Shown here piece by piece: positions 47,901-61,390 of a DNA stretch of 64,000 bases. The translations under genes were made by a program, and so were the position numbers. The DNA is from Sclerurus mexicanus (taxonomy: Eukaryota; Chordata; Aves; Passeriformes; Furnariidae), in contig VWZF01006901.1 of the NCBI GenBank assembly GCA_013396755.1, positions 1 to 64,000 on the forward strand, given 5' to 3'. The notes beneath the pieces were generated by a model, which saw only the letters and a program-made list of their open reading frames with translations, made no database searches and was not told the origin of the DNA. The first letter of the stretch is position 1. The number at the start of each line of letters is the position of its first letter.

Positions 47901-50900
47901 GCAGGTCAGGCATGAATGAAGTTTACCTTCCGCTTTTGGTCTGAAAAACCACAATTATGCAAACATGTCAAGAAAGCCCTGAGCAGCTCTGGGCTTCCAC
48001 GTGGGTTCTGTCAGCATGTGCAAATGTGTTTCTTACCTTAGTGAGGAGTCTACATCAATTCAACAAAGCAGTGTGACTCTTGCAGAGAATGCAGTGGATT
48101 GCTCAAATTAATTTAAAGTAGGTCTTTCTGAATGCACTGCAACAACCCAGAAGATTCCCTCACTGAATATCTGGGTAATTAAACTCTTGTTGCTCTTAAA
48201 CCTGTAGGAGTCAAATTGCTGGAACCGTGATGATCTAATGATAGAAGAGAGTCAAGGTGTGTTGTGGAAGGTAATGCCTTTTTTCCACACACCCACCCTT
48301 CACTTCTAAATTTGAAAGCGGTGAGAAACTATGGAAAATGGAACATTTTCCCTTTTCCTCCCTGGACTCTGCCCATGCAACACATGACTTAACATTACAG
48401 GACTGTTCCAGAGTTGGCGTGGCCATATCAGTGCACAGAGAAACAAGCCACTAATGCAGTGTGTTGGGAAAGCCCTTTCTTTACCTATGGTGGGAGATGG
48501 AAGCCCCCATGTTCAATTCCAGAGCTATAAGTTTTGCCTTAAACCATGGCCTTTCCCAGACAGAGCTGCAATTCAGTCCTTTGCAGTTTCAGAGATTTAC
48601 AGATTCACTCTTTAATATAAAAGAACAAAATCAATGTCAAAGATACAAAGAAATAGCTTTGATGAAAAAAAAAAGCGATTTCAACTTGTGCTTATCTGGA
48701 GATTTTCTAGGGAAAACAGGACTCATAGTTAGATTTGGTTTTAAAACAACCAGTCCCTTGGGAAGGAAGCACCTGAGGCGGAGAAATTGAAAGGCAGCAA
48801 ACCCTTAAGAATTTTGTGAACATTTTTATTAAATCTGTATTAGGGCAAAGAATATGTATTGGACTGTGCATTTGTAGACATTGTCAGGAAGCAAATTTTC
48901 TAATCCACATGCTCATATAGGACAGGCTTTTAATATAGATTTATAATAAATGCAATTTGGTGGTACACATCTCCCACATGACTGAGAGCTGTCATATAAA
49001 ATCAGACTGCAGGACTGGATTTGTATCTTTATTTCTGTGTATAATGAATTGAGAACAGCATTTCAGATAACTATGGGTGACATGATGGATCTCAAAGGTA
49101 TAATCCCATTTCAGCTGCTAATACAGTAACAGAAGTAAAAATAAGGATACTCTAAGAGTTTGGTTTGTTAAAAATAAAAGGCATCCAGGTTGCATCAGTG
49201 TCAAATTGAGTGGGCATTTACATACCTTCTCAAAATACGTAAAAGCAAATTAATTATTATTATTATTATTATTATCCATCAATGAACTTTCTATAAGGAA
49301 AGCAGTTCAGTATGCAGGTGTATTATATATTTGATTTAAACAGAAATTAGTTGAGACTGAAAAGCCCACATGTGCTACAAGAGTGAAGAAAATGTATGTA
49401 TATTGTTGACTGTCAGATATCAGCTGAGACAGATTGTTCAGTCAAAAAAATACTACACATATGTTTGTTGCTGTATTTGCTGGTGACATTGAAGTCCTGT
49501 GTTCACATGAGAGAACTTTGTGCCTTGGAATTGCTCAAAACTTCAGCCAGAACGGATGACACTTAAAAAAATATCTAATGTTAGGTCAAAGGAGAGGTGT
49601 TGTTCCAAGTCCTCTTGTCATATAAAGGAAAATAAGTAGAACAAAAAGTACTAAATGCTCTAGTCAGATTTGTTTCAAAGAGTGAGAAACAGCTGCTTTT
49701 TCCTTTTTTCTTTGATAAGTCAGTGTTTCAAAACAAAGAGAGGTTAACAGGTTTTGTTCCTGAGAAATGAGGGAAGATATCCAAGACAGTTCTCAGCCCT
49801 TTAAAAACAATACTACAGCAAAGAAATAAATGTTATTTTCACAGAATACCTGTGGAAAACTTTCCAACAGAGCTGTTGGACATGCAACATTGCCTCATTC
49901 ACTCATTCTCCAGCAAGAGAATGAGAATAGCCATAGACATATGCACAACATAGAGATTAAAAAGGTGTGACTGGAATAGTAGAGGGGAAATGAAGCTGAG
50001 GAACTAGTGTTGTTCCGTTCCTAGATAATAGGCTTAGGGACATGTATTGATAACTCTCAGCAGCAGCTGGCCCCGAGGCTGTCACTGTCCCTCTCTGTTA
50101 TCGACAATTTCTTGTCTTTGTAACCTCTATGTTACTGCAGTATAATTGCCTTGAGTAAACCCTTAAAGATCACTGAAGCAAGTAGAACCGCTGCATATTT
50201 GTGTGCCTCTGGATGGGGTGTCCAAGATGGGCTGCAGGCTTTATGATAGAGACAGATGTATCCAAAAACACCTTTCCCCCTGCCCTGGGACCACCTGTCT
50301 GCTGCATCCAGCCTCTTTGGAGCTCCTGGTGATTGAGCTCCCTAAAACTAGTAGCATGTTATTTTAGAATCATGCCTCTTTCACAAGTGGTGTGGCCACA
50401 TCTGAGTCGCTTGCAGTGTGTGCTGGCCACTCTTTCAGGTTTGGTTAAGCTGCTGATTGACTGTGCAGCAATTCTCTGGAGGGTATGGACAGGTCTGCCT
50501 TAGGGAACTGCTGTGTAGCTGGCATGCTTAATCCAACTCAGTGTTCAATACAGGTTTATTCCAAGTGGGGACAGTCACATACAAAATGTGCTAACTTCTA
50601 GTGATTCTTCTATAAATTAACCACATATTTTGACAGAAATAGAGGCATGAGGGAATGCTTCCTACCTGCTGAACTGTTTCTCCAATATCACCATTTAACA
50701 GTGTTCTTAAATCAACACCTTATTTTTTCAAGATAGTCCGATCTAGATGGGCTTTCTCCCCCTTTTCCTTGTTTTTTGCATTCATACTAAGGACACAAAA
50801 GGGCGTTTTCCTCTAAGATGATCTCATTCACATGGTGTGTATAACAAAAAAGCTGCCTGGAAGAGTGCTCCTAAAAGGCAGGTATCTGTCTCCTAGCCCC

Positions 50901-53900
50901 AGGCATTTAGCATGTGTAAACATCACACAAAACTACACCTTTAGTGTGTAAAGGAATTTAGCACCCCCTGCCAACAGTCATAAGTGAGCAAGTGAAACAC
51001 AACCTTGAAAAGTATCCTAATTTTATGTTCCACAAAGCTATAAAATAATCAACTCCCTTTCCCTGTTTTCAATTAATTCCACTTAATCATTAAAGATTAA
51101 TTTACTTTAGAGGTAGCAAATTGTTTACAAGGGGTAGCAATAACTATGTTTAATAAACAGATTGATGAATGACTTAAAAGTATTGGTGGCCACCAGTCTA
51201 CTTCCAAAGCAGCCCTGCTGCAGAAATTACTATCGTCACCAGCATCCATCCCAATTACACAGGAAGAGAGGCCTTGAGCTAAGGGACATGAAGTCCAATT
51301 ACCCTTTTAGCTAGAGAGGTGTTTGCTCTCTGTCCAGATGAAGGCAATTGTGGGATGTTGTAGAGAAATCACCAGTCTTCCTGTACATATTGGGTGAATA
51401 AAAAATAGAAAGAGTCTCCATGGATACTAATCCACCATCTCCTATCATACTAACCACACCGTTCTTTTATTTCTTTTTTAACCTTAACGAATATGCTGTA
51501 TTTCTGCATATTTTCAGTTCAGTAACTTTGTGTTTTAAGGCTTTCAGACAGGTGAACCCACTCCATTGTCCAGCGGAGACTGGCTGTTCTTGGTGGTCTT
51601 GTCCTCTTATAGTATAAAATCATACAAGCATCTTCCTCCTGGGCGGCACCAGCTTTTAGTAATGACGAATATTTAGAAAAGACTTTGCACCAGTCACTAG
51701 TATTTGCAAATTAAGATCTCATCTAATTCCCAGAAAAACAGAGTAAAACATTGGTTGGTTTGAAGTAAATGTGCCCTTGACCTTAGAGTACCCAAGACTG
51801 TAAAAGTCTGTTTATAAATACGTGCATTTGTTATTAGTAATCCCAGCCTCTTTGCTACAGAGGCAGGAATAAACCAGTGATGAAGCACTAGATGATAACG
51901 ATGCATATACATACAGGCAAACTAATTCTCAGAGTTTAAAGGAGAGTAAATTTCCTAGATGAACTGCAAATTTCACCCACCTGTAGGGTGTGTAAATACA
52001 GATATTGGGTGGGAAGCGGGTTTTATTTTGCTACTGACATGATGTAGTGATGAACTCTGACATGTTGCTAACTGTGGTTACTTGATAAGTGTAAGATGTG
52101 AAAAGCCAGCAATAACACTAGATGGTATCAGATCTCTAAAATAATATGTGTTTGAAGGTGCTAGGTATAAATATGGCATTACAAAAATAAAAACAGACAA
52201 AAGTATAGTTCCTTCATGGAGGAAAAGAAACATCAGAGGAAACAGACCTTTCTTTTTCTGTAGATTTTTAACACAGATGTTGACCACTAAAATACAACAA
52301 CTTTAAAATAATGTTTAATATTCTGGTAACACCAAGTGATGTGCTGCCAGAATTTTAATAGGAAAAGCTTCTGAAAAGTGGCCATCCTTAATTGCTGAAC
52401 CTTGTGATGCCACCTGAGTAAGACCATTCTTTCCCCATCCTTGCCTCACAGATTAGCAATTACTTGTCCTCCTCCTTTACCTCCCACTGCCTTTGCTGCT
52501 ATTGCCTCTAGTACACCCACCCTCTGGATTCAAACTAGGGCTATTCTTAAACCAAGAGTGGTGTTGGCCAGGACTCATTCACATCTCTTGGTTCTGAAGG
52601 CATGTGATAAAAACAGTAAAAATTTATTGACAAAAAAATTCAATAGAATGTTTTTTACCTTGTTTTACTGTGTTTTACCTTGAATCATCAGACTACATGC
52701 ATATATCTCTTATTGGTCCAAGTCAATAAGTCTTACTTGCGCAAAATCTCTCTTGATTACCTGTTTAACCAGTTGTCTAGAGAGGGCATTTGATCATCTC
52801 AGGTCATTCAGGTCAAGATTCCTGCAGATGTGTTGGTGTGTTCCCCCATCTTCTGTTGTCTTCTTCATGTCTTATGAGAGGATTTTCTAATTCCTTCTGA
52901 TTTTGGGTGGACAGGTGATACCCTGTTATTTTTCTGCATTATGTTTCAGAGCTTCCAACTTCTTTCACTGGAGTAAGTCACCATGTTCAGGATTTATTTG
53001 CTGAAAAAAATCCAGATTTCTTGGATGCTCAAAATTATGTGAAGTGACTTAATACTTCAGATTCAGAGCAGAAGCAGCATAGCAGGTTCCACCATCAAGA
53101 CCACATTATGCAGAGAAGTGAAACTGGGTCAAATTTGTGGGCTCTGTAAGTTTGAGCAGCTTCTTTGATGTAAAAGGACTTAGACCAATTAACATCAGCT
53201 AAGGATCTGCTTTGCTGAATTCCTGGTGAGTATGAGAGGGCTGCCTAATGAGACTCAGAGGAGAGGGAAGTGTAAGGGAAGAGATCTAAATAAATAGCAG
53301 ACAACCCATCTACTCTACTTAAAATTGTTCTACCTGATGATACAATTGCTAAGGTCAAGGACAGGACAAGTAGGATACAAATGCTTTTGGCTTGGAGAAT
53401 CCTAGGGAAGATCTGTGGGCTTCCTCTGGTTTGTCCCCTACATCTGCCTTTGCCCCAGTTATAGTTCTGGAAGTCCCTCTTATTTCTTACAAGCAGTACC
53501 TGTCTTGCTCCTGCCCTCACTTGCATTGCTTCAGCTAGAAAGGGGCACAAAACATTTCCATCTCTCCTCTTCTCCCCTGATTTTGCTGATTTTTTTTTCC
53601 TTAATGGCAAAGCCACAGGAGTACAAAGTGGGCATGGATGCTGTGTGGGCTCTGAGGAGTCAGGCCAAAATGTTTGGTGGTAAACATGGATTACAGTGTT
53701 CTGTTTGACGTCATAAAAATATCCTGACTGTCAGAAAGTGCTTAATATTTTCTGAGAAAGGAGTTTCTTTAAAAAGCTTCTGCTTAAGCACCCAAGAGCA
53801 GAAGGAATTTTGTAAAGGGTTGACCCCCTTGTCTTGTGCTGGTGTGAACAACTGCTTCTGGAGCTCAGCTGGGCAGTGTTGGGAAGCCTTCCACACAGGA

Positions 53901-55259
53901 AGCTTGACATAAAAGCAAAGGCTGAACAGGTGAGTAATAAAAGACATGGCAAGCCCATGTGCCTTGCAAATAGCAGCACGGAAAGGTTACAGCTATTACT
54001 GGAGTTTTTGTGCTAAAGTTACCTTCCCTGAATCAGAGACCTGCTTCAGGATGTCTCTGAACAATTACCTGGAGTATGGACACGGAAGGGAATAGTAAAG
54101 GCAAAGTTCCCATAGCAAATGCCATCTTGTTGCTTTGACCAGTCACCTTTTAAATATTTATGTTTTATTTTTATCTGCGTATTAGTGAGACATTATTTGT
54201 GCACAGGCTGTTAAAAACAGTTCTAAGGGAAACACACTTCCAGCTGGTTTCCTCCTGTTTTCCATCTGCTGTGTGTATGTGTCTTTGGAGGCATTTAACT
54301 GTTTCTTGTCATGGTAATTGGTATTTTTTCAGTAGTGAAGGTGGGAGGGGTGGACGAGAGAAACCCTAAGGCATCTGTGTTTGTGCTCAGTTGATCTAAA
54401 AGCGATTATACTCATTCTTTCCTTATAAACATTATATGCTTTAAAAAATATGGGGTGGGACAGTAGAAGAGTATCAAACATCAGGTAACATTTTTTTAGG
54501 AGTTAACTTGCCTAAATTGTATCTTTGTATTCTTCTATTTATGCATCGCTACTCTTTCCCCATTTAATCTTAAATATGTAAATCCTCAATTTATCTGGAA
54601 TTACTTAGTGAAAGGCTGATGTGTGAGTGTGGCAGATTATAATATTCCATCGCCACCCCTGATCCTCTTTACCTCTTATTCTTTTCATAGCAGATCAAAA
54701 AAAGCTGTATGCGTGCCACAAGAATATATTATTTTAAGAGACTTGGACTTAGAAATTGATTTCCTTGATGAGAAAAGGAAAAGTCTCCTTCTGACCTGAA
54801 GGGTCACTTCATAATCCTGTCACTCTACATCAAAAAGCTTTTTTTTTTTCTTTTAGTGGAAGATGAGAATATTTCTGAAAAGGAATTAATTTTTCAGATA
54901 CAGTGAAAACGATGACTTAAAGAGACTTAGCAGATGATAGAGGGCTGTCCTATTCAGAATACATCTCCTGTGATTAGAACAAGCTCTGAATATATTTTAG
55001 GGTCAGGCAGTTTTAGATGGAGATTGGGATTTGTACTTTGGGATGAAACTGATCTTATATTTTTATCGAAGTACTTAAGGCTTAAGCTGTAGTCTTCCCT
55101 TTTTTTGCAAAGGGATTTCACCGGTTTTTATAATGGGGATTGGTGCAAGCAGCCAATAATTTCTATGTATGGATTTTAGTTAATAGGATGTTTGAAATGA
55201 AATGACTTTCAGCACCAATAATTAGGTTCAGCTACTAATACTTTATTTCATAGTACTTT
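47901..55259. other. Non-coding unique DNA
   Basis: No exon recognised. An (ATT)n microsatellite lies at 49253-49275. AT-rich, motif-dense stretches occur at 48820-49120 and 51040-51320. The opposing frames at 53245-53616 and 53415-53708 have no recognisable product. A T11 run lies at 54839-54849. Confidence 0.5.
49253..49275. repeat. (ATT)n microsatellite
   Basis: About seven and a half uninterrupted ATT units. Confidence 0.97.
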
Positions 55260-55740
55260 TCTTAATAGAAATTACCTGATATCAATGTGGACTTTCATAA
55301 TCTATTTTATTTATGTATTTTCATAACATTTATTTATGCTTTATGTATGTATTTATGTAATTACTGAATATGTCTTAAGGAAATTCCTTTAAACCATATG
55401 CTTTAAAAACAGCACTCCCAAATATATTTATGAATTAATAACATACTGCCAACATATGCGTGCACAATATGCACAGGTGCATATATATACTTGTCTGATC
55501 ATGTGTGGAGACATGAGAAATACAGGCTTTACAGATATATATAGAAAAGCGCCATAAGAGATACATATATGATACACAATTTAGGCTTTTAATGTAATGT
55601 ATAAAGCATAACATACAGTAATATATAATTTAATATTTAGTAACTATATTTTAATGTATATATTATTAGCATAATTATACACAATAATTATGTTTTGTAT
55701 ATATACATGTAACCATTTGATAATTATATAATAGTAGACA
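55260..55740. other. Strongly AT-rich block with TATA/TTTATG runs
   Basis: By eye well above the AT content of the flanks: ATTTATTTATG and TATGTATTTATG units at about 55300-55365, TATATATA runs at 55490-55545 and 55620-55720, and almost no CpG. A perfect 9-base stem (CATAATTAT 55670-55678, ATAATTATG 55684-55692) has a 5-base loop. Such blocks can be matrix-attachment or easily melted DNA, or a decayed AT microsatellite. No transposon ends seen. Confidence 0.6.
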
Positions 55741-57069
55741 AATGGTGTGAATGAGAGGCTCAAAACATTTTAAACAGCTTAAAAGCTTTTTTGCAGGTGC
55801 ACTATCAAAACAAAAGGTCACTGCTATGAAGAGTGTGGAATTACAATTTGTTTATATAGGGATAATAATTGTATGATACTGTGTATGTTTAACATAAGGT
55901 ATATAAAGAGAAATGCAAATTTCCTTTCTGCAGATAAACTGGCTATTGTCTGGACTGTCTGTTATTTGTTCTAACTGCTGGTCTGAAGGCAGCAGCAACA
56001 TATTGCCCACCGGTAAAACTGTTCTTGTGATGACAGCATAAGGTCCTAAAGCAAAAATCATTATTGAATAAGAAAAGATGGGTTTTAATTTGAGAACTAT
56101 TCTACTGGAAGAATTTTCTAGTTTTGCTCTTGTTCTTAAAAACTGATAGTTTATGAATATTTAGTGAAGGTTGCTAGCTTACGTTACTGGCTGCATCTGA
56201 AGATCGACACTTAGGAGATGCAAAACCAAAGTAAATCTGTGGCATGAGCTCTTGCTGGAGATTTCTGTACAAGTCTGACCTCTGAATGCTGATGATAGCT
56301 TCAAATTTTAACCAGAGGGTCCTGGCTGCTAACTTGGGTTGAACTGAAAAGCAGGATTTTAGTCTAATAATCTAGTTTAGATCTGATACTCCCACAGGAA
56401 TCTGGCAGGAGGAGATGATACTTTCAATCACATTCACTGTGTTGAAGGTAGCGAAGGTCTATGAGTATTTTGGAAGTGTGATAAAGCTATAATCTGAATC
56501 TGATAAAGCTATAATTTGAATCTAAGGACTGCATCTATATCTAAACCAGGTAATATAGCCTTTACTAACAAGGGGTATTTGCATGACTTGAATTTTCTGA
56601 ACCTTAAAAATATAACTGTAAATCTCAGAGTAATAAGTACAACTAAAATAGACAGAAGTTGTGATCTCCTCCAGGGCAAAAGACCAAACAGGAAAAATGA
56701 TACTTTCACCCAGGGAGACACCAAAGTTGGGCATGCCCAACTACCTGCTGGGAGAAAGAAGAATTCTAAACAAGGCATCCAGGAGCAGTTTTCTCCTCTC
56801 AGCCACATCCTACGAGCTTTTTAAAAGGCAGAGCTCTGTCTGCTTAGCGGAGGAGGGAAAAGAAAAATCCAGGGTGAAAACTGTTTGCTCTTGTACCCTG
56901 GGATAAATTCAGGGAGTTCTGAGTTGCTTGCTTCTATGCATTCACTTGCAGTTATTTTTCCTTTCACAAGTGTTTGGTGGGGTCTGATTTGAAGTACTCA
57001 AGCAGGCTGAGATACAGCCCCTTTCCCCCTCACTGGAGCCCCCCCACCTCAGGGCTTCTTTATTCAGGA
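55741..57069. other. Non-coding unique DNA
   Basis: No exon recognised. A near-perfect 22-base tandem duplication lies at 56479-56522. The opposing frames around 56509-56824 overlap each other and match nothing I know. Confidence 0.5.
56479..56522. repeat. 22-base tandem duplication
   Basis: TGATAAAGCTATAAT(C/T)TGAATC twice head to tail with one mismatch, so a fairly recent slippage event. Confidence 0.95.
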
Positions 57070-57660
57070 TGTCAGAGCGCACCCATCACCATGGCACTCA
57101 CATGCCCTCCGACAACGCGCCGAACAACGCGACCAGCATCTGTCAGGGCCGTGCGTCCTTTCTTCCACAGCCGCCCCTGAACTCGATCCACCCTGCCCTC
57201 TGCCTGACCTCTTCCCAAAGCCTCTCGCTCCCCGCTGCCCGGGTGCCCTGGCTCAGCTCCGCTTTTCAAACTATCGTCCTTGGAAGTGCCTCCCCACCCT
57301 CCGCATTGGCTGCAAGACGGAGCCTGCAAGGAGCAATCTTGCCACATGAACTTTCCTTTGTTTTTCTTTGCACCCAAGACAGACCGTCTCCCTAGTAACT
57401 TTTGTGGCACTATACGTGAAGGAGCTCATTATGTAAAACATACATTTTCGTCCATGCTAAAACTCTGTGGAGTGTTGCTCAGAGTGTCTCAGCAGCCACA
57501 CATTTTATGGGTATATTACTACACCACAACCTTCTATTTATCAGCTCGTACATCACTTCACTGTCGAGCGTCTCTAAAGATTGCCGAAATACAAACTCAC
57601 TGCATTTGATCCCAGCGGAAGCTGGATGCGGCTGCTCTCCGAGCCAGCTCTCAGAGCCAA
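57070..57660. promoter_or_regulatory. Internal CpG-enriched islet, candidate promoter or regulatory element
   Basis: About 18 CpGs in 57070-57330 and roughly 10 more to 57660, in a CpG-poor neighbourhood. It includes a CACCC-type stretch (CCTCCCCACCCTCC) directly followed by an inverted CCAAT box (ATTGG, 57305-57309). Open frames run on both strands (57069-57395 plus, 57072-57410 minus) and neither has a domain I recognise, which is common in GC-rich DNA. Best guesses are an alternative promoter, a non-coding RNA start, or a CpG-containing enhancer. An untranslated or unfamiliar exon cannot be excluded. Confidence 0.4.
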
Positions 57661-59510
57661 GCCTTCTGAGCTCTTGTACCTATATTTGATCAAAGATGCT
57701 AAACCCCCAAGTGAAATGCATAAATATTGAAATGTATCACAGAAATCAAACCCCTCCACCTCTCAGGACTGAGAAGCCTAATGGCTGGAAGTGGTACAGA
57801 GGTGCAAGATTTTCCTACTGTTACAGCAGAGGGGAAAAAGTTGACTTCAAGAATGATTTGCACATACGAGTTCCCTGAAAAGAAAAATGTGGGGCCAGTT
57901 CCATAGTTTCCGAGTGAAAACTAATCCTCAGCCAAAAATTGAGCTGTCCGGGTTGACAACATTCGGGAAACTGTGCTTTTCTGTAGTGGCAAAGACAAGC
58001 GGCAGGAAGGTTTCTTTGGAATGATATGAATTTAATGAATCACATCCACATAAAAAAATTCCCAGCTGGTCTTAAATTTCAGGGAGATTTAAGTGATAAA
58101 AGATATTTTCCCTGTCCCTTTAGATGTGTATTAGAGATGAGAGGCCTTAGATAAGCCCTCCTGGGAATCAAGCATTCCTTTTTCTTTAATTTGTTTTAAA
58201 GAAAGAAAAGAGCCAGGCATGCTTCTGTGTCTCAGACAGGTATAATTAGTTATTTGCTATTACAGGACTTTTTAAATTGTCTATTCCCACTCTTTTTATA
58301 TTAAATATGTTTTTTAAAACCCTAATGACAAACTACATGCCCCTCTTCTCTCCCCTCCAAGAAAAAAAGAAAAAAACAATAGCTGTACTCATTTGCCTTC
58401 CCCCTTCCACCATCCTTGTGCAGGGTGCATTCTTTCCCCCTATTAACATATTGATTTATTTAAATTAAAAATAATGATCTCCTTTCCCCTCTTCTCCTCC
58501 TCCCAGCAGCAGAGTCTGTCTCTGATCCTTATTAACAAATTGATTGCAGTATTGGTGTCAGTATGGCTCATTTAGTGGTTCTTTTGCCTAAGGTCCAGAA
58601 GGTTGGAGGGGGGAACAGCTTCCACACATAGATGCTGGCCTGGCTCCAAGGCTAACAGTGCTCGGGTAGAAGGGACAGCTGCTAGAGACAGCACCGAGAC
58701 ACTTAGAGGGGCTCCCTTTTGGGTGGTGTGGATCTGGCTGGATGTTGGAAAGCCAGCAGTAACTCCTTAAAGTGGGCATGAGGAGAGCATCGCCATCCTG
58801 CCCCACGTGTTTCCTCCTGACCTCCTGTGCATATGAGGAGCCTCACTGGTCCCAGCCCCTCCAGTCCCCTGGCACTTGCTGAATACAAGATGGCAGTTAT
58901 GTGATGCTTGCCTTGCCAGTACCAGGCACAAAGAGCTTGAGGGTGTTGCAAGCCCTAAAAACACCATGAAAACCACAGCTTGTTGAAAACAAAGCTTCAA
59001 AACGTGTTTTGGTCCTCTTTGACCCCATACTCGTTCCACAGTTTTAGGGACTGCTCCAGTTCAAGTTCAGGGAAATGCATGCAGGGCTCCTAGTTTGTTT
59101 CCCCTCATCAGCATGGGGCAGGCATTCCCATTAATGAACAGAAGCCATGGGGCTGAAAAGGTCAGCAGCTGTGGATGAAAAGCTACAGCAGGGTCTGCTT
59201 GCCTACCAGCCTTTTTGTCTCTTTAGCCGCTCACACCAGGCTTGCACGGACACTGCTGAAGGGTGAGATGCGTCTGCTCTGCAGCCCCACAGCCCCATCA
59301 AGTAGTGTCTCAGAACATGCTCGTTAATATGGACTCTGTCTTAATGACTTTGAATATGTTCTGTTTGTCTCCTCCAATCTTTGTCAGCTCCTGGTCTGGT
59401 AACTGGCCTTCCCAATTCTACTTAATGCTTGAGGGTTAATATTACAGGGACATAGGCCCAGTGCACCTTGCCGTTTGTAGGGGAAAGGAGACTGAGAAAT
59501 GAGGTTGTGC
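57661..59510. other. Non-coding unique DNA to the right of the CpG islet
   Basis: 57880-58560 has TAAT/ATTA-rich, pyrimidine-rich sequence with a few surviving CpGs and may be part of the same regulatory block. 58580-59340 is GC-richer with unrecognised minus-strand frames. Confidence 0.5.
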
Positions 59511-59600
59511 TGTCCCATTCTGCATCTGAGAAGTGATGGTGCAGAGGGACAGAGAGACTTACTCATGGTCACAAAACAAGACACTGGTTTCTCCTGTTAA
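59511..59600 (-). repeat. MIR SINE relic
   Basis: TGTCCCATTCTGCATCTGAG, then GGTGCAGAGGGACAGAGAGA, then CTTACTCATGGTCACAAAAC, then AAGACACTGG. It closely follows antisense MIR ('CCCATTTTACAGATGAGGAA...GCACAGAGAGGTTAAGTGACTTGCCCAAGGTCACACAGC'). Confidence 0.75.
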
Positions 59601-61257
59601 GTGCCCCTACTTTCAGCCAGGAGAACACATTTTCAGTGTTGTGCCTCCAGCTTTTGAGCATCTGCCTGATTCTACCCTGTTTTCAGTTAAGCCCTTAGGC
59701 TCCTTAAGTAGTAGTGAAAACTGTGTTGTGGCCAGGACTTTTTTTATGGTTTCCCCTTCCTCTGCACCTCTGAAGGGCAGCTGCTCCACAGCAAAAGCCC
59801 AAGGGAGCATAGAGGCTTGAACCCAGAAGGAGGGAGATGGCTATTCTTGACACGTGCTTAGTCACCTAAAGCAGATGGTGTTGTTTCTGGTTCCTGATGG
59901 GATGACTTTCAGCTCCCAAAAACCTTTCAAGTTTGACCATGCAGACATGCTTGGAAGAATGTCAGATGAGTACACATCTGTCCAAGACCTTTTACCAAAC
60001 AGCAACATGAGTACAATTAGATTAACAAAAGGAGAGCCCACAATTAAAGCTGGAGCAAGTGCATGGCTCGCTTTCAAAGAATGGTTGGAAAAATGTTCTC
60101 ATACAGGGCACCCAGGCCAGAGCAGTTTCCTCATGTTTCATTCTATGAAGTTTTATATTCTTCCTGTTGCATTTTGAAATACACTGAAATAAGCAGAAAT
60201 GTAAACTTCACAAAAACCAGAGTTATTGATCTTCTACATCCTCCACCATCTGCTTAGTTCTAGTGTCTAAAAATATTCAGTACTTGCTCTTGCTCACATG
60301 ATGGTTGAGAAAATGCTAGAGCTGGTAAATCAGAAAAGCACATTGTGTATTGGGGGGAGGGGAGTTCCATCAGGAAAATATGCTGTCTGAAGGGAAAAAT
60401 ACAGAAAAAACAACTCCAGTCCTGTACTTAAACAGGCAAAAATGAAAGGAAAAAAATCAATCCATTTTTCAAACTGTAGGGAGAAAAAGTAGAATATATC
60501 TGAAATGTTATTTTGTTTTGAAGACAAGCAACACAAACTTCTCACCTATACCATATTAAATATGCCATAAAATTGTATATTTGTTACATGCTTCAAAGAG
60601 TTGGAAGATATAAATTCTCTATTATAGCTTTTTGAAAACTGAATCCAACTGAACAATTCATAGGTTAAAAATATTGCAACTGGAGAAGACGTTTCCACCT
60701 CCAGGATATAACAGCAAAAGTGCTGTCTAAAAAAAGTATGCCTTGGGAAATTGTTGTAGACTCAAAAAGCTTAAAGAGATTATACTTATTTTGGTTGAGA
60801 AATAAACATACAGGATAGAAAACTCTGTCTGACTCCTAGGATGACTGAGATTTTGAGGGCAAACAGCATCCATTTATTTCTGTAGGAACTGCATTAATAA
60901 ATTCCCAGCTCAGCTTTATAAATCTCAGTTTCTCTCAGGGTTTGTGTATAGTGCCCACAACTACAAAACCTAAACATGGCTCAGAATAAATTTCATCACC
61001 ATATGGAGGTCCCTAGTGAAATCAGCTAGATCATTCTGTGTTAGTTTGTGAATTGCTGATTGGAGTTTGACTGTGAACCCTCTGTCGTGGGCTTTATGTG
61101 AGTCTCAGGGATGAGGAATTTGGTATTGTTAGGACAGATAAAAAGAAAAGCAGGATATGCTACCACGTACTATTTAATGAATATTATTTACTGATTTATC
61201 CGAGCGGCTCTTTTGAGGCCTCGTGACATCTGTCACCCAAGGTGACTTTAAGAGGAG

Positions 61258-61274
61258 AAAAAAAAAAAAAAAAA
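61258..61274. repeat. A17 homopolymer
   Basis: Seventeen A. No retroposon body recognised to its left, so it is simple sequence rather than a clear poly-A tail. Confidence 0.9.
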
Positions 61275-61362
61275 GACTGGTACTACAAAATGAAGATTTA
61301 AACCAAAACTTTCTGAAGATGATCTGTACAGAGGAAGAATTGCGGCTCTGTCCTTCTTTCCC

Positions 61363-61390
61363 TGATTTGTAAAGCATGATTTGTAAAGCA
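61363..61390. repeat. 14-base perfect tandem duplication
   Basis: TGATTTGTAAAGCA occurs twice head to tail. Confidence 0.95.

Noticed and set aside
57069..57410. Overlapping plus and minus frames of 108 and 112 codons
   Set aside because: Both lie in GC-rich DNA where stops are scarce. Neither resembles a known protein, so the block is reported as a CpG islet only.
59854..60177. 107-codon frame considered as an exon
   Set aside because: No family recognised and an overlapping minus-strand frame of similar quality.
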